A DNA stretch of 64,000 nt from Platycnemis pennipes (taxonomy: Eukaryota; Arthropoda; Insecta; Odonata; Platycnemididae), in assembly GCA_933228895.1 (NCBI GenBank), contig OW121848.1, forward strand, positions 136,294,615 through 136,358,614. The letters are read 5' to 3'. The notes under the pieces were generated by a model that saw only the letters and a list, made by a program, of their open reading frames with translations, made no database searches and was not told the DNA's origin. Below, one piece after another: positions 12,398 through 23,325 of the stretch. Positions within the stretch are counted from its first letter, which is position 1; each line of letters starts with the position of its first letter. The translations under genes and the position numbers were made by a program.

Positions 12398-12558
12398 GGC
12401 ATAAATGTGCATACAGAAGACATTTTAAGGGACTCCAGCCAAGTCAGCTTAGTTCGAGATGCTGGTTTGGTGATTTTCTGTTGGGGTGACGACAACAATG
12501 ATGCTGCCACCATTCGCTATTTGAAGGAGCTGGGATTGGATGGGATCATCTATGACAA
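12398..12558 (+). CDS. GPCPD1: GPCPD1-like phosphodiesterase, internal exon (c)
   Basis: It encodes GINVHTEDILRDSSQ, then GLVIFCWGDDNND and LKELGLDGIIYDK. These are the last strands of the GDPD barrel: the family has INVHTEDLL, GLVIFCWGDD and GLIYDR in the same order. The exon opens in phase 0 after TTTTAG and closes in phase 2 before GTCAGT, a weaker donor than its neighbours. A pogo-type transposon begins only 26 bp into the following intron. If that intron were retained, 13 more residues would follow before a stop made by the TTAA insertion site at 12598-12601. Confidence 0.92.
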
Positions 12559-12601
12559 GTCAGTATCCCAATGGTTTGCGTATACAGTTGAGCACCCTTA
12601 A

Positions 12602-13886
12602 CCCTTTCGCGACGGAGCTACATGTTAGAAAATGCTACTTCCCCCACGAATGCCATAAAGTATTCTTTACATTGCCAGTACGGAGCTTTCGCTACGCTAG
12701 GATCCTCTCCGGTACCTGTTTCCCTAAGTTGGGTTGGGGCCCAGAGGGGTGTCGAACCTTTTTCTCGGGCACCGGGCCGAGATAATCTTCACCCTTTCCC
12801 GCTTGGGGACCCCTTAACAGCATGCCGTCGCGGTCAACTATTTGTTTATGCAATGGTTTTGCTAAAAAAATTGTTGCTGCAGTGTCGATATTAATTTTAT
12901 CGGAAACGAATTATTTTAGTTTTACAGTGCCTTTACAGCTTTTAAACGAAATTCTACCATTAATATTAAGCTCTCTAGCAAAAAAATCGTATCAATGGTT
13001 AAGCAAATAATTTTGCTGTTTGTCACACTCGTTAATTATTTTGACCACTTTTCTGCGAGAAAATTATTATGAATTTAAAAAAGCCTTTTTCAGGCCTTTG
13101 ACATCATCAGAGCGCGAATCAAAGAAACGATACTTCGAAATATTCAGCATGTTAATTCATCAGATGTACGGTCTACGGAATCCTTAATTTCGATTCGAAG
13201 GACTGCCAGAAATCACTGTATTCTTTAGGCGGAAACCATTGACCAACGAAAGAAAGTGAAATAGTCAGCTGTCATGATTATATTAGACTGAGTAATTGCA
13301 GGGAAAAATAAACATTGAAACTCACGAAAAATATGGCCATCAACACACATGAAAAAATAGCATTCAGTTGCTGAACCTAAAAACATTATAACTTCCTAAC
13401 TAAATAAAAACATGAAAAAATCACTCATAACCAACTAAATAATTAACAAAAATTTGTTCGGAGATTCTTTTACTCACGAACTACGTTAAAAATAACGGTA
13501 GAGCTCCGTTTAAAATTTGCAGTTGTAGAACTAAACATAAGGAATATACTTATAATGCTCAATTTTTAAATTAAACAATAACTGTTATTCCACTGCACCA
13601 ACAAGCAAATGACCGCGGACCCCTGCTAGGATTGGGGCACGCACTGCAACGAAGGGTCAGGATAATCCTCTCCCACGGACCGAGAAAGGGTACCTAAGAC
13701 GTCCCGAGAAGAGGGCCTTTATAACACACACCTTTCTGGCCTGCTTGGGGCTAGCTTAGCGACTACGACTTGTTAACACGTCATTCGTTCGCTTGCGTAG
13801 AAAAATTGACACCGTTTTAACACGTCCTTCGTTCGCTTGCGTAGAAAAATTGACGCCGTTTTAACACGTCCTTCGTAGCGAAAGGG
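12602..13886. mobile_element. piggyBac-type non-autonomous element, 1285 bp
   Basis: It is flanked by TTAA at 12598-12601 and 13887-13890. Ends are CCCTTTCGCGACGGA and, inverted, CCCTTTCGCTACGAA (13 of 15). It sits 13 bp inside the left terminus of the pogo element, so it arrived later. No transposase frame. The right part carries a 44-bp tandem repeat and a second GC-rich block near 13610-13700 that mirrors one near 12710-12790. Confidence 0.85.
13773..13880 (+). repeat. 44-bp tandem repeat inside piggyBac element
   Basis: Units begin TTAACACGTC at 13773, 13817 and 13861; the first two are full and nearly identical, the third is cut by the element's terminus. The unit includes a copy of the subterminal TTCG(T)AGCG-like sequence, so it may be repeated transposase-binding sequence. 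Confidence 0.8.
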
Positions 13887-14295
13887 TTAATCCCTAATCT
13901 GGGAACACCCATAATCCGGCAGATTTTCCATGATCAACTATCCGGTACTTCGTGGAAAATGCCAAAAAAATTTTTACCGAAACATTGCTTCATAACCTGC
14001 GGATATATTATCTCATTCTTCAACGTTAATATTTCCCATTCCGAGAATCAATCATTTAAACATATTAATTTCTGGTACCGTTTACACTGGAATTATTCTA
14101 CAACTTGAAGTAAACATATGAAATTGAAGACATCGCCAAGACGGACGATGACTAGTTTACAGATTGGCCACTTTCAATGGTGCATGCATTTTCGATTGAC
14201 CACAAGACGTAATTTAATAAGATTATTTGTTATCTGCTTGTTTCTCACCTATCATGTCTAATCTATACAGTTGTGGCAACAGTAGAGGAGGAAGA

Positions 14296-14437
14296 ATCAG
14301 TATTAAACGCTAAATATTGCAGAAGAAGTTCAAGTTGTGAAAAAGCTTGATGCCGTTGCAAATATTGGTAAAGCGTTTGTCTGAAACATACTGCGTGGGA
14401 TCTTCGACAATATAACACATTAATAAGAAAGAGAAAG
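14296..14437 (+). pseudogene. Degraded pogo transposase helix-turn-helix
   Basis: Read in frame, the DNA gives KKFKLVKKLDAVANIGKAFV, with stops and frameshifts around it. This resembles the CENP-B/psq-type N-terminal helix-turn-helix of Tigger transposases (pattern K...E.I..LE.G.....A..F.I...T). It supports the pogo assignment of the surrounding element. It is certainly non-functional. Confidence 0.45.
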
Positions 14438-15066
14438 TCCTCAATATTTAACTGTTAAGGTGACACGAAGTATAACAGAGAGAAAAACAGAGAACATTTA
14501 AGTGCTAATTCAGATCGCTTGGTTTCGATTGTGTCGAAGTGAAGGGCATTTCTGGCCAAATAGTATGGAGCAGGCTAATCTATTTCAGAAATAGATGTAA
14601 TCTAAAAGATATGATGTGGGAAATTTTGCATGCATGAAATAGTACTTCACAGTCAGTTCTAAAACATGCATGGGTTAGTTGTGGCCTGTTTTGAGGTTTG
14701 ATGTAGACAAAATAAGTAGGGATTTTGAAGGCTGTCATGTTTCTGAGGATAAAAATATGGGGTTGAACTTGGTTGACTGTGCAACAGTATCCATTACCCT
14801 GAATGAAAGGAAATGGAATTGGTACATTTAGAGGAAAGGATAGCTAGCGACCACGATACTCTCAAAACACAACATTTCACATTAATAATTGTGTTCATTA
14901 AATGGCAAACAAATATATTTTGTTATAAATAATTGACTTCTTTCAATGAAAATATCCCGGGCGTCAAAAATAGACCAGTTTCCATTCATGACCCATAGTC
15001 CTGCAAAATCCCTAATCCGGCATCACTTCGGTCCCGACTGTGCCAGATTAAAGATGCTCAACTATA

Positions 15067-15890
15067 CCTAGTTGAAGGCCTTCACAATAGCATTATTTTG
15101 ATCACTTAAAACTAGGGATGTGTTAATTCCTGATACGACTGATTCTTGTGGATTGGTATCATTATCAAGAATCGATCACCTAAAGTGGATACTGAACCAG
15201 CAATACCTATACGAAACATGACTGGTAAAGTCCGACTTCACCTTGATCGGTTGCCATGGTGATTGCCATCTTTTTTTCTAACAAATCAGTTTCCGCAGCG
15301 TAAAACAATTCCTGCCATAAGGAATTCTTCGACGGTTGATTTCTGTTTTTGCCTTTAAGCTGTTCAAATAGTTGCTATAGGATGCCACCAACTACATGTC
15401 TACTAATTTTTTTATCTACCTCGCGAAAACTATCAACACACAAGGTGTAATTTTACTACCGTTTACCATTTATAATTTAGGTTAGTGTTTTTATTACTCT
15501 TATAATTAATTGTTAATCATACTTAAATTAAACTTATGACATGACTGTCATATTACTTTGAATCTGTTGTGATATTTTTTTAAGCTGATACTAAAAATGT
15601 TTTTGTAAGAAAAAATATAAAACTCTTTATTATCAAACTGTTGTTATGTTCAGAATGTTCTCAGAGTGCAATATCAGTAGTTTTCCCAAAGTAAATACCT
15701 ATAACCTAAATATGGCCAAGTACTACTACTAGCTAAAGGTGCAGTATACCCAAAAGGTAAAATAATCACCGATAATGTGTGCGAAGTAAATCTACTACCC
15801 ATACTGAATCACAATGTGCCAAGAATCCTAGCGGGTGTCCACTGTTCAACCTCTCGGTGATTAAATAAATTTCTCATTAATTTGCAAGTA
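15067..15890 (+). other. Intron sequence, no firm feature
   Basis: A possible hAT-type end (TAGGGATGTG) is at 15114, but no partner end was found. Otherwise AT-rich intron. Confidence 0.4.
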
Positions 15891-15976
15891 CAGTAAAACC
15901 TCTTTATATTGAAATGGAAGGGACCAAGTTTTTGGTCATTTTGATAAATAGAGGTTCATTATAAAGAGGTTTCAGC
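15891..15976 (+). mobile_element. pogo-like terminus (CAGTAAAACCTC), solo
   Basis: TA then CAGTAAAACCTCTTTATA opens the segment, and an inverted copy of AAACCTCTTTATA lies about 75 bp on (15960-15973), with a further direct copy of the motif (ATAGAGGTTCATT) between them. Such duplicated subterminal motifs are usual in Tigger-like ends. No matching far end found. Confidence 0.45.
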
Positions 15977-16139
15977 AAAATGAACATCTATATTCTGCCT
16001 TATGGAACGCGTTGGCAATGATATGTGCTGCTGTCTCTTTAATTACCATATTTAAACATTTAAATAAATGCTGTTATTATTTCATGTAGTTTTAATGTTT
16101 TTTTAATAATAAAAACTAGGGAACTAAAACTTACTTAAG

Positions 16140-17320
16140 CTCTCTTCACCGAAAAAAAAATTGAGTGTGCTTAGGACCACACGGGAGAAGTGTAAACTTC
16201 TTTGACCGATTTATATTCCCAAATAAATCTGTATAATAATTCAGCCACGCTTTAATCATTCTTTTGTTCACTACGCCGTGCAGAAAGCTAGAGCTATGTA
16301 TTTTTTTCTCTTTATGTGGACGTATATACAATGATCATCATCGACATTTCGCGGTAATTTACTCACCATTGTATTAACCTCAACTGGAACATTAATTACT
16401 TGACCATAAATCCCAAATTGACCGTGGATATGTCCCAGACACCTTATTTGCATGAAAGTAATTCGGGGTGATATTAATCTTTCAGGCACCAAATCTAATG
16501 GAAAATTTTTCAAACTAACTGGAAATGGGGGATATTTGAAACCATTATTTTCTGATAGATGTGGGATATTATTTTTGTGAATGCTTATGATACAGGTTGC
16601 ACATATCTGAAATTCCGATTTCTGAACTGGAACAATTTTCCTGATTAATATTATTTTTTTATGCTGTCATAATTGGTAAATTATTTTGAAACCAAAGTCT
16701 ATCACAAACATCGCAAGCATGTCCAAATTCATTATTAATAAATTGCTTTATAAACTCTTTATGTGCCGACAAATGTGTTGAGAATGAGCTGTACATTATT
16801 TTCTGTTGTGGTTGTACTTGTATTAGAGGTTCGTTAATGTTATTTCGTTTGACATGTCTTTATCATTCCACCGTTGAACGAAATCGTGCACAACATTATC
16901 AACTTTTGAATTTTACTCGCCCCGATCCTCTTCTCCATCAGTCAGCATAGCCGGAATATGAAGATCTGGAGATGGTCCACCACTTTCAGAATTAGGATAG
17001 GTAATGTCTTTCCGCGGTTTAAATGGCACCTCTCTCGTAGAGGGACCTGCTATTTGCGAACAATGCATTATATGATCTCTCTTGGGAATGAATGATAGTT
17101 TTTTGGAGGACCCTGCTAATTGGCAATCGGTCATTTCCATAGTTTTTAGTAAATCATCGGTCCCTTGTTTCTCCCCGTAACTTTTAGAATGAATTTTATC
17201 TAGGCTCTTTCTATGAGTAGCATCTTCATTTCCTACACAATCTTTATTCTCGACATCAGCTTTTTTCTTAGCACAATACATTACCCTTTTGATCTTCTTG
17301 GCGCTCTCTTCCACACTCTA
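16140..17320 (-). pseudogene. Helitron Rep/helicase protein, N-terminal part, broken
   Basis: Three minus-strand frames read in order. 17314-16913 gives a hydrophilic 133-residue N-terminus. Then comes degraded sequence with FGHACDVCDRLWFQ. 16513-16271 gives VPERLISPRITFMQIR and YGQVINVPVEVNTMVSKLPR, and 16331-16146 gives NKRMIKAWLNYY. The CDRLWF, LISPR.TFMQ and GQVINVPV.V.TMV..LP motifs belong to the N-terminal domain of animal Helitron RepHel proteins. At least two frameshifts and several stops make it dead. The Rep catalytic HUH motif and helicase are not present here. Confidence 0.75.
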
Positions 17321-17597
17321 CATTTTCTAACATTGTGGATTCAACACAAGTTGCGTTGCCTTCATGAGGTTTGTCCATGTACCCGTGCCTACAAAAGAAT
17401 TCCAAATTAATATAATTTCTCGGTATAGCAGATCAGGTGCGTAGGTCAAATTTCCGAACGAAATTCTCATTAACACCCATTTTTTATGAAAAACCATTTT
17501 TCCCCCACAAATTTGTCGGAAAAAAAAACTTCTTGACAAGATCAGAGCAAAATCTGGAGGAAATTATCAAGAATTGTTCCCAAAAAAAAATTCCCCA

Positions 17598-17672
17598 AAA
17601 AAATCTCCACCACTAGTATTCGATCTGGGGACCTTTGGTTCGGGGGACGACGACTCTAACCACTATGCCATA
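17598..17672 (-). mobile_element. tRNA-like SINE head (minus strand)
   Basis: On the minus strand, TGGCATAGTGGTTAGAGTC is a perfect A box, followed 38 bp on by a decayed B box (AGATCGAATACT). No clear body repeat was recognised. Confidence 0.55.
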
Positions 17673-19139
17673 TTACTCTATGGTGTTCACATGGGTTTAC
17701 ATTCGGCATGCTAAGCGAGGCCCCGGAAAGCAGAATGTGACGGTACGTGACGTGAGATTGCTCTTTTTCCCCCATGCCAAAAGTGCCCAAAAGAAGTTTA
17801 CACTTCAAAAATTTTTAATTCTGTTTCTTCCATTTTTTTTTCAAATTCTTTTGAAAAGATATTTTCTACCTTATTTAATGATAATAGATTCTCATTTCTG
17901 CAGTCTTCCATACAAAAAACCACACCTAAAGCATCCTGCACCTCTTTTTTGATTGTCACTGACATTCACTCCTCACCATTACCCACTTCTTCCATATTTA
18001 GGTATATTGGTATTCCTCTCCAATTCTCTCCACTTCCAACTTCTTCCTCCACTTCTCCCCCATCATCCCCTCAATTTGGGGTGTGAGAAAGGCATTGTCA
18101 TTATTTATCAAGCCATTATTTATTTCATGCCAATCTGTTGGCTCATCCTCATACATAATGTCTTCCTTGCTGCTGTTCCCCATAAATCCAGCCTTCTTAA
18201 AACAGTTCCCAATAAACTGCAACTTTAAATAAGTGTATGTAAGACAGCCTGTGCATGGTGTGCATAATATTCCACAAACTGTTCTTAGATAATTTTTCTC
18301 ATTAAGGCTGTTCTATAGCAATCAAATATCTCTTGAGTAACCGTCACTGGGGTTAGTTCCGAGAGCCGCCGCTTCAGTTTCAGTGGGATGGGTAACTTTA
18401 CTGGAAGGAAGGGGTCATCTTTGAGGGGTGTTGGGGTCGTGGCTTATTTGGTCAGTCACCAATGAGTGACCACCAGTCCAGATGTGCTTATCTCTTATTG
18501 CGTCACACGTCATCACTCGACCCCTTGGACGAAGGCCGAGGGAATCTTTGTTTACGAGTGATTCATTTGTCTTCCTCATGTTAGCTATCCGCCATCTTTG
18601 CTACTCACCTTACACAAACGTAACTTGTCTATAAGTGGGATTTGATTTAGTCCACCCCCGCTACCAGGTAAAATATTATTGCCCTAATGACATTTCAGAG
18701 GAACAAAATGATTCCGATATTTCTTTGAAATATACGAGAAAACTAAATTGTAGTTCTGCGAAAATGTTGATTATATTCGTATGATACGGAATTTTTTCCA
18801 TTTCAGACGTAAACGTACAATACGCTTCCATTTAGCATTACCTACATAAACAAGATTGATGCTTGAAGGGGTCAACCCCCTATACTTTAATCCAATATGT
18901 GTTGGAAGCAATTTTTCTTATCCTAAATAGTACAATAGTTTGTACGAGTAATCCAGTTACTGCAGATTAATTCTAATACATTAAAGAGGAAATATTAAAT
19001 CTCACCACATATTTCCGGTAAATGGTTACTTGGTTGGACCAGGTAAATATTAATCAATTTTTTCATTCTTTCTGTATTTAATGGGAAAATGTTTTAACTT
19101 TCCTGTTCTTTCTACTGAGTTACACTTTGTCCTAGTGTC
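17673..19139 (+). other. Intron sequence, no feature recognised
   Basis: Short open frames here are chance. A CG-richer patch (about 18360-18560) shows no repeat or coding signal I can support. Confidence 0.5.
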
Positions 19140-19770
19140 GCGTGGTTGGTGGCCGCAACATCATTGGTGGGGAGCGTATTCTCATTAAAAGACAGTGGTT
19201 CCATGTACAATTTTAATAGTCGATACATCGACCGATCAGGCACAGAGGATAAGGGGGGACTCGTCACTTACATGTCCACAGCGGCTGAACGTGAGCGGCT
19301 CAGGTGCGGCGGGTTCTACGGCTCCTGGCGAAGGCTTGGAAGGCAGGAAGGATGCTCGGAGGAGGTCTGAAGATGACCCGCGCACAGAGCGTTAGGAGGG
19401 TACGGGGGAGTCCAACGCTCAGAGGAGGTCTGACGAAGACCCGCGTACAGAGCGTTAGGATAGGGCTGGAGAGTACAACGCTCAGAGGAGGTCTGCCAGT
19501 GACCCGCGCATGCCGAGCGAGGGGAGAAGGAAGAAGGTCTCAACCGGAGGGCTGCGCCTCAATATAAGCCGATCCGGAGGGACAAAGGTTGCCGGTACCG
19601 CTCGGATTGATAGCGCGGTCATTGCCCGGGGAGGGGCTGAGTGGGTGACGAGTCAGCCTCGTCAATTGGTGGGGGTGGGGGGGCCCGAGCCGGCTCCTGA
19701 GGTTTGAGCTATCTCTCGTTTCCGCGAAACCGAAGTTCCGCGAGTCACTCCGGAGTCCCTCCGACACTAG
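19140..19770 (+). repeat. GC-rich block with 63-bp tandem repeat
   Basis: About 2.6 copies of a 63-bp unit run from 19349 to 19515; each carries GAGGAGGTCTG, then GACCCGCG, then ACAGAGCGTTAGGA or a variant. The overlapping open frames (up to 87 codons) are products of the repeat, not a gene. The block is much richer in GC than the intron around it, so it is probably inserted DNA, but I could not find its ends. Confidence 0.6.
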
Positions 19771-19839
19771 AGGTTTCTGGGCAATGTGTAATTTACATTG
19801 AAATTTACTGTTTTTTTTTCGGTTCTTTTCCAAGCGTTG

Positions 19840-20510
19840 CTAAGGCCTTTGCCATTGTCGCCTCTGCAATGAAAACATCATTAATGCTTAAACAGTTCTT
19901 CACAGCGAGATGCAGTAAACAGCATTGTGCTTTTTGTGAGGATATAGGAAGGTACTGAAGGCATAGTAGGCTATTCGTGAAGCAAGATCAGCCATATTTT
20001 TCCGCGCAAAGATACGGGATGACTGCTAGTGCTACTCACGGATTTAGGCAAGGCATTCAGTGAAAATTAGGAGTATTTAAATGAAAGCTTCAGCGCTGTT
20101 AAAATTTTTGAATTTTTTTTTCTCTGCGGGTTTATGCATTTGAACAGACTTGGGACATGAAGAGAAGAGATGGAAAGCTTTCCTAATTGTCGTCGATGGA
20201 GAAAGCTTGAGATTTGACTTAGTTTTAACAAGTGGGATGTTCATTGATGCCATTGCAATGATGCTAAAAATGTTTGTCCAAAAGCGATGCTGTCAACGGC
20301 ATTGTTCTTTTCGTGAAGATATTGGAAGGTACAAAAAGAGGTATCGCAGCTAATTCTTGAATCTAGATCGGTCATTGCATTTGGAAAAATCATACTTTTC
20401 GCACCACTCCCAGATCAAATACGTTTGCATTCGGTAAAACTAAAAGTATTTAAATTAAAGTTTCTGTGGGGCTCAAAGGTGAATGTTTTATGGATTTTTT
20501 CCATATTCCA
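19840..20510 (+). repeat. Diverged direct duplication, about 380-bp period
   Basis: Segments at 19850-20090 and 20235-20465 share, in the same order, GCATTGT.CTTTT.GTGA.GATAT.GGAAGGTAC and, near the end, AGTATTTAAAT.AAAG.TTC. The copies are old and differ at many sites. They may be two units of a decayed satellite or of a transposon. Confidence 0.55.
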
Positions 20511-21363
20511 AAATGAAGCGCTTTCAAAATTAATGTCTTGGAGACACAAGAAAATAACAAACTTAATGAAGTCTAATCAAACATAAGAGTAGCAAGATGA
20601 AAAAAAATGTAATATAGTTATATGTCAAATATACAGTAGAAGGTGTGGTTGTACACAACTGAGTGACAAGTGCCTGGTTTAAGTTGGCTAAATGTGTACT
20701 AGGTTAAAAGAATGGTATTTACTCTGATTGGAATGAAATGCATTAATACGTATCCATAGGAAGTTCACTGATGCCACTGTCATGGAGTTGGAGAATTAAT
20801 GCAAACATAACATTCATAAAAGGCCGGAGAAAAATTTTTGTTGCCGAAGAGGTGGGTGCTATCATTCCCAAAAATCCAAATCTGGCTTTGTCAACAATAG
20901 ACACGTTCATATGCACCTCCCCTTCTAACCTCCTTTGTTTCTTCTGGCCTGAAAGTTTTGAAATAATATTCTTATTTTTGTAAAGGCCCAGGTATGAGTC
21001 CAGGCAGTAATTATATGTTTACATTGGTTTAAATTATATTTATGGTTCCGATACTGACTTGCAGCCATAGCTAACTTAATAGCACAAGTTTTTTTTTGCC
21101 CCTTCATGAAAAATGCATGCATTTCTTAAATCAACTTTATTTATTATATTTCTCCCTCCCGGTGAATTTCAATGGGCACCTTCAGCTAGTGGTTTATATT
21201 GGTTCACTCAGAGGATATGAGCAAAACTCCCCATGAGCCAGGTAGCTGCCGATCTTGAGAGAGTTGTAGCTAAGTTGGTATTATTCTATGAATAATACCA
21301 ATCCTTGTAATAATAATCCTTGTGTGCAAAGTGTGATCATAATATTCTCAATTCATCTTCTAG
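20511..21363 (+). other. End of GPCPD1-like intron 3
   Basis: Mostly plain intron. A hairpin with 12-bp perfect arms and a 3-bp loop lies at 21275-21301. The acceptor is CATCTTCTAG at 21354-21363. Confidence 0.55.
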
Positions 21364-21517
21364 GATTGACTATCTGACTGACAAGAAGGAGAGCATCTTC
21401 TTAGTTGAGGCTCGAGAAAAAGAGGAGACAATGCTTCGTCAAGTGTCTATAGATAAATTTGTCCAACCAGTTTCCGTGGGGGGACATACACAGTTTCTTG
21501 CAAAAATTGATTCATGA
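21364..21517 (+). CDS. GPCPD1: GPCPD1-like phosphodiesterase, terminal exon (d)
   Basis: The first base completes a Lys codon split by the 8.8 kb intron, giving IIYDKIDYLTDKKESIFLVEA across the junction. 50 codons follow, ending AKIDS and TGA. In the human protein GLIYDR is followed by an acidic/aromatic stretch and an IFQVE block, so IFLVEA fits. After this the sequence is short and variable, as in the family's C-terminal tail. A strong acceptor (CTTCTAG) precedes it, and a poly(A) signal follows at 21934. Together with the three upstream exons it completes the C-terminal part of the GDPD domain. Confidence 0.85.
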
Positions 21518-21959
21518 CAATTCTTTGTATTTTGGTTGCTTTGGCTTTAAGTGTGCTTTGATGAGTACAGTAGATATGGAATTTCTGGTAGCAAGGAAAA
21601 ATGGGATGATATTATCTGATATTATTTATTTTGTTTGTATGTATATATGCATCCTATGTGTAACATTTGTCATTTTCCTTGGTACCCGAAAGGTTAATTT
21701 GAAACTTCTTACCATAATGGTAAAATTCTTGGATTGATGGATCTTAAAAGAGTTATTAAATGTGAAGGAAAGCATGAGCAAATGGAGTAAGGCTATTTTA
21801 ATTCCTGAAGTACTTCAGTATATGAAATATAATTTGTATGATATATGAAAATTTGTGTGAACTAAATACTTCACTTTGTAAACAGCTAAAGAATATATAA
21901 TGATAGTGCTGATCACTAGATTCATAAGGTGGAAATAAATGTATTGTTCAAGGACTTAA
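21518..21959 (+). other. 3' untranslated region of GPCPD1-like gene
   Basis: From the stop codon to about 20 bp beyond the AATAAA at 21934-21939. The end point is estimated from the signal only. Confidence 0.6.
21934..21939 (+). terminator. Poly(A) signal AATAAA
   Basis: Canonical hexamer 417 bp after the stop codon, in GGAAATAAATG. Confidence 0.6.
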
Positions 21960-22659
21960 TTTTTCATTACTCATGTGATTTCATTTCATTGTGTTTATTC
22001 TTGTCAGTTTCTTGCTATCAACAATCATCATTATTCATTTTAAGATATATTGTGCAAAATTATCAAGTTTGTTCTAGGTGAAAACATAGTACCTGGGGGG
22101 CCGAGTTTTGCTGCAAGACATCCTTAATTCGAATTATTTTAGGAAATTAAAGGAAAAGTAGAGAAACTTAAAAAATGTAAAAAGATACTCTATAAAGAAG
22201 AAGTAAATAACAATGCCTTTCAATTAAAATTATTATGATCTAATCTAATACTTAAGAAGGGAATATGAAAATCATATGTTGTTTAGAGTACCTATTTAAA
22301 AATATCATCGTCAGCAGTCATTTGCAATATATACAATGGTCATCAGTTTTATGTAAAATCTCATTGCATACTACATTTCCCAAGATGTTTTAGTGATAAA
22401 AGCACCTTGTGACGTTCCATGCATATAAACTACAGTACATAGGTCAGTGCCAACATATTGATGTTTGATCTTGGGTCTTGTGTACCACCATGGCAAGAGC
22501 TGGTTATACAGGAAATTGATGTTGTTATATGGTACATCCCAGTTATTCCCGGATACTTAGCAGATATGTTGTTCACCAGTAATTATTGTCAATTTCATGA
22601 TGCCTTGACATAACCCAGTAAGCCTTAATTAATATAGTCCCATTAGAGAGCCCTTCAGA
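21960..22659. other. Intergenic, up to edge of the giant inverted repeat
   Basis: AT-rich; no gene or clear repeat seen. A stretch near 22606-22625 (ACATAACCCAGTAAG) may be a faint match to the right-hand flank at 35806-35825. Confidence 0.5.
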
Positions 22660-22672
22660 ACCATTGTAAGAT

Positions 22673-23173
22673 ATGCAACAATATCATCATAATCAGTCGT
22701 CATTACTACCAATCTTTTTAGTAAGATTGATTTGACACAGATCACCATTCGATTCTCTTATCGGCTAACCATATTTACATATTTCTTCTCTTTCACAACT
22801 GTCATCACTTGCTCTATGTATCTTATTCGAGGCTTACATTTTCCATTCTTCGCTTTCACTTTTCCCTCTATGATTGTCTTCATCATGTCTCAGGATATGG
22901 CTGATTAAGTTGCCCAGTCTTCTTCTTGAGGTTTTCAGAAGAATTCTCTCTCCTCCCACTCTTCTTAGGACTTTTCCATTAGTCACAAGGTCGATCCATT
23001 CTTCATCCATCATCCATCTCTTTCATCATTCTTCCATAGCACTACATTTTAAAAGCTTCCAGCCTTGTCTTTTCTGCTGCTCTCATCATCTATGCCTCAT
23101 TGCCATAAAGAAACATGCTCCAGATGTAAGTTCTGATAAATTGTTTCTTTACATCCATGCTTGTATTTTCAGC
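22673..23173 (-). pseudogene. LINE ORF2 C-terminal tail (left arm)
   Basis: Mirror of the fragment at 35290-35790; described there. The overlapping 111-residue plus-strand frame is its antisense shadow. Confidence 0.65.
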
Positions 23174-23247
23174 TATTTCATAAATTATAAGTTGTCATAT
23201 AATTTATGAACATGTATCATTGCCAGCATCATTATGATATTATTTTC

Positions 23248-23325
23248 TCAGTTCATGTGGGATTAAACCCTGGACCCCGGGTCAGTAGCTCAGCCCTCTA
23301 CCCACTAGGCTACCGAAACCCCCAT
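23248..23325 (-). mobile_element. tRNA-like unit (left arm)
   Basis: Mirror of 35138-35215: A box TAGCCTAGTGG on the minus strand and a B box GGTTTAATCCC. Confidence 0.6.

Larger units (their letters stand above)
12585..15064 (+). mobile_element. pogo/Tigger-like transposon, split by piggyBac
   Basis: The left end is TA then CAGTTGAGCACCC; the right end is TGCTCAACTA then TA. The left copy continues ...TTAA, breaks for a 1.29 kb piggyBac element, and resumes with TCCCTAATCTGGG. Near the right end CCCTAATCCGGCATC and CCAGATTAAAGATGCTC repeat the same terminal motif. TA target and GTTGAGCATCCCTAATCCGG-type ends are those of pogo/Tigger families. Without the insert it is about 1.2 kb, with a degraded transposase helix-turn-helix at 14296-14437. 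Confidence 0.8.

Noticed and set aside
12622..13010. Transposase in the piggyBac element
   Set aside because: The short overlapping frames hold no piggyBac DDD motif and no Cys-rich C-terminus.
13773..13880. CRISPR array
   Set aside because: Only three units without distinct spacers, inside a transposon, in a eukaryotic genome.
22874..23209. 111-codon frame in left arm and its mirror
   Set aside because: It is the antisense of a LINE C-terminal fragment, with no protein-like features of its own.
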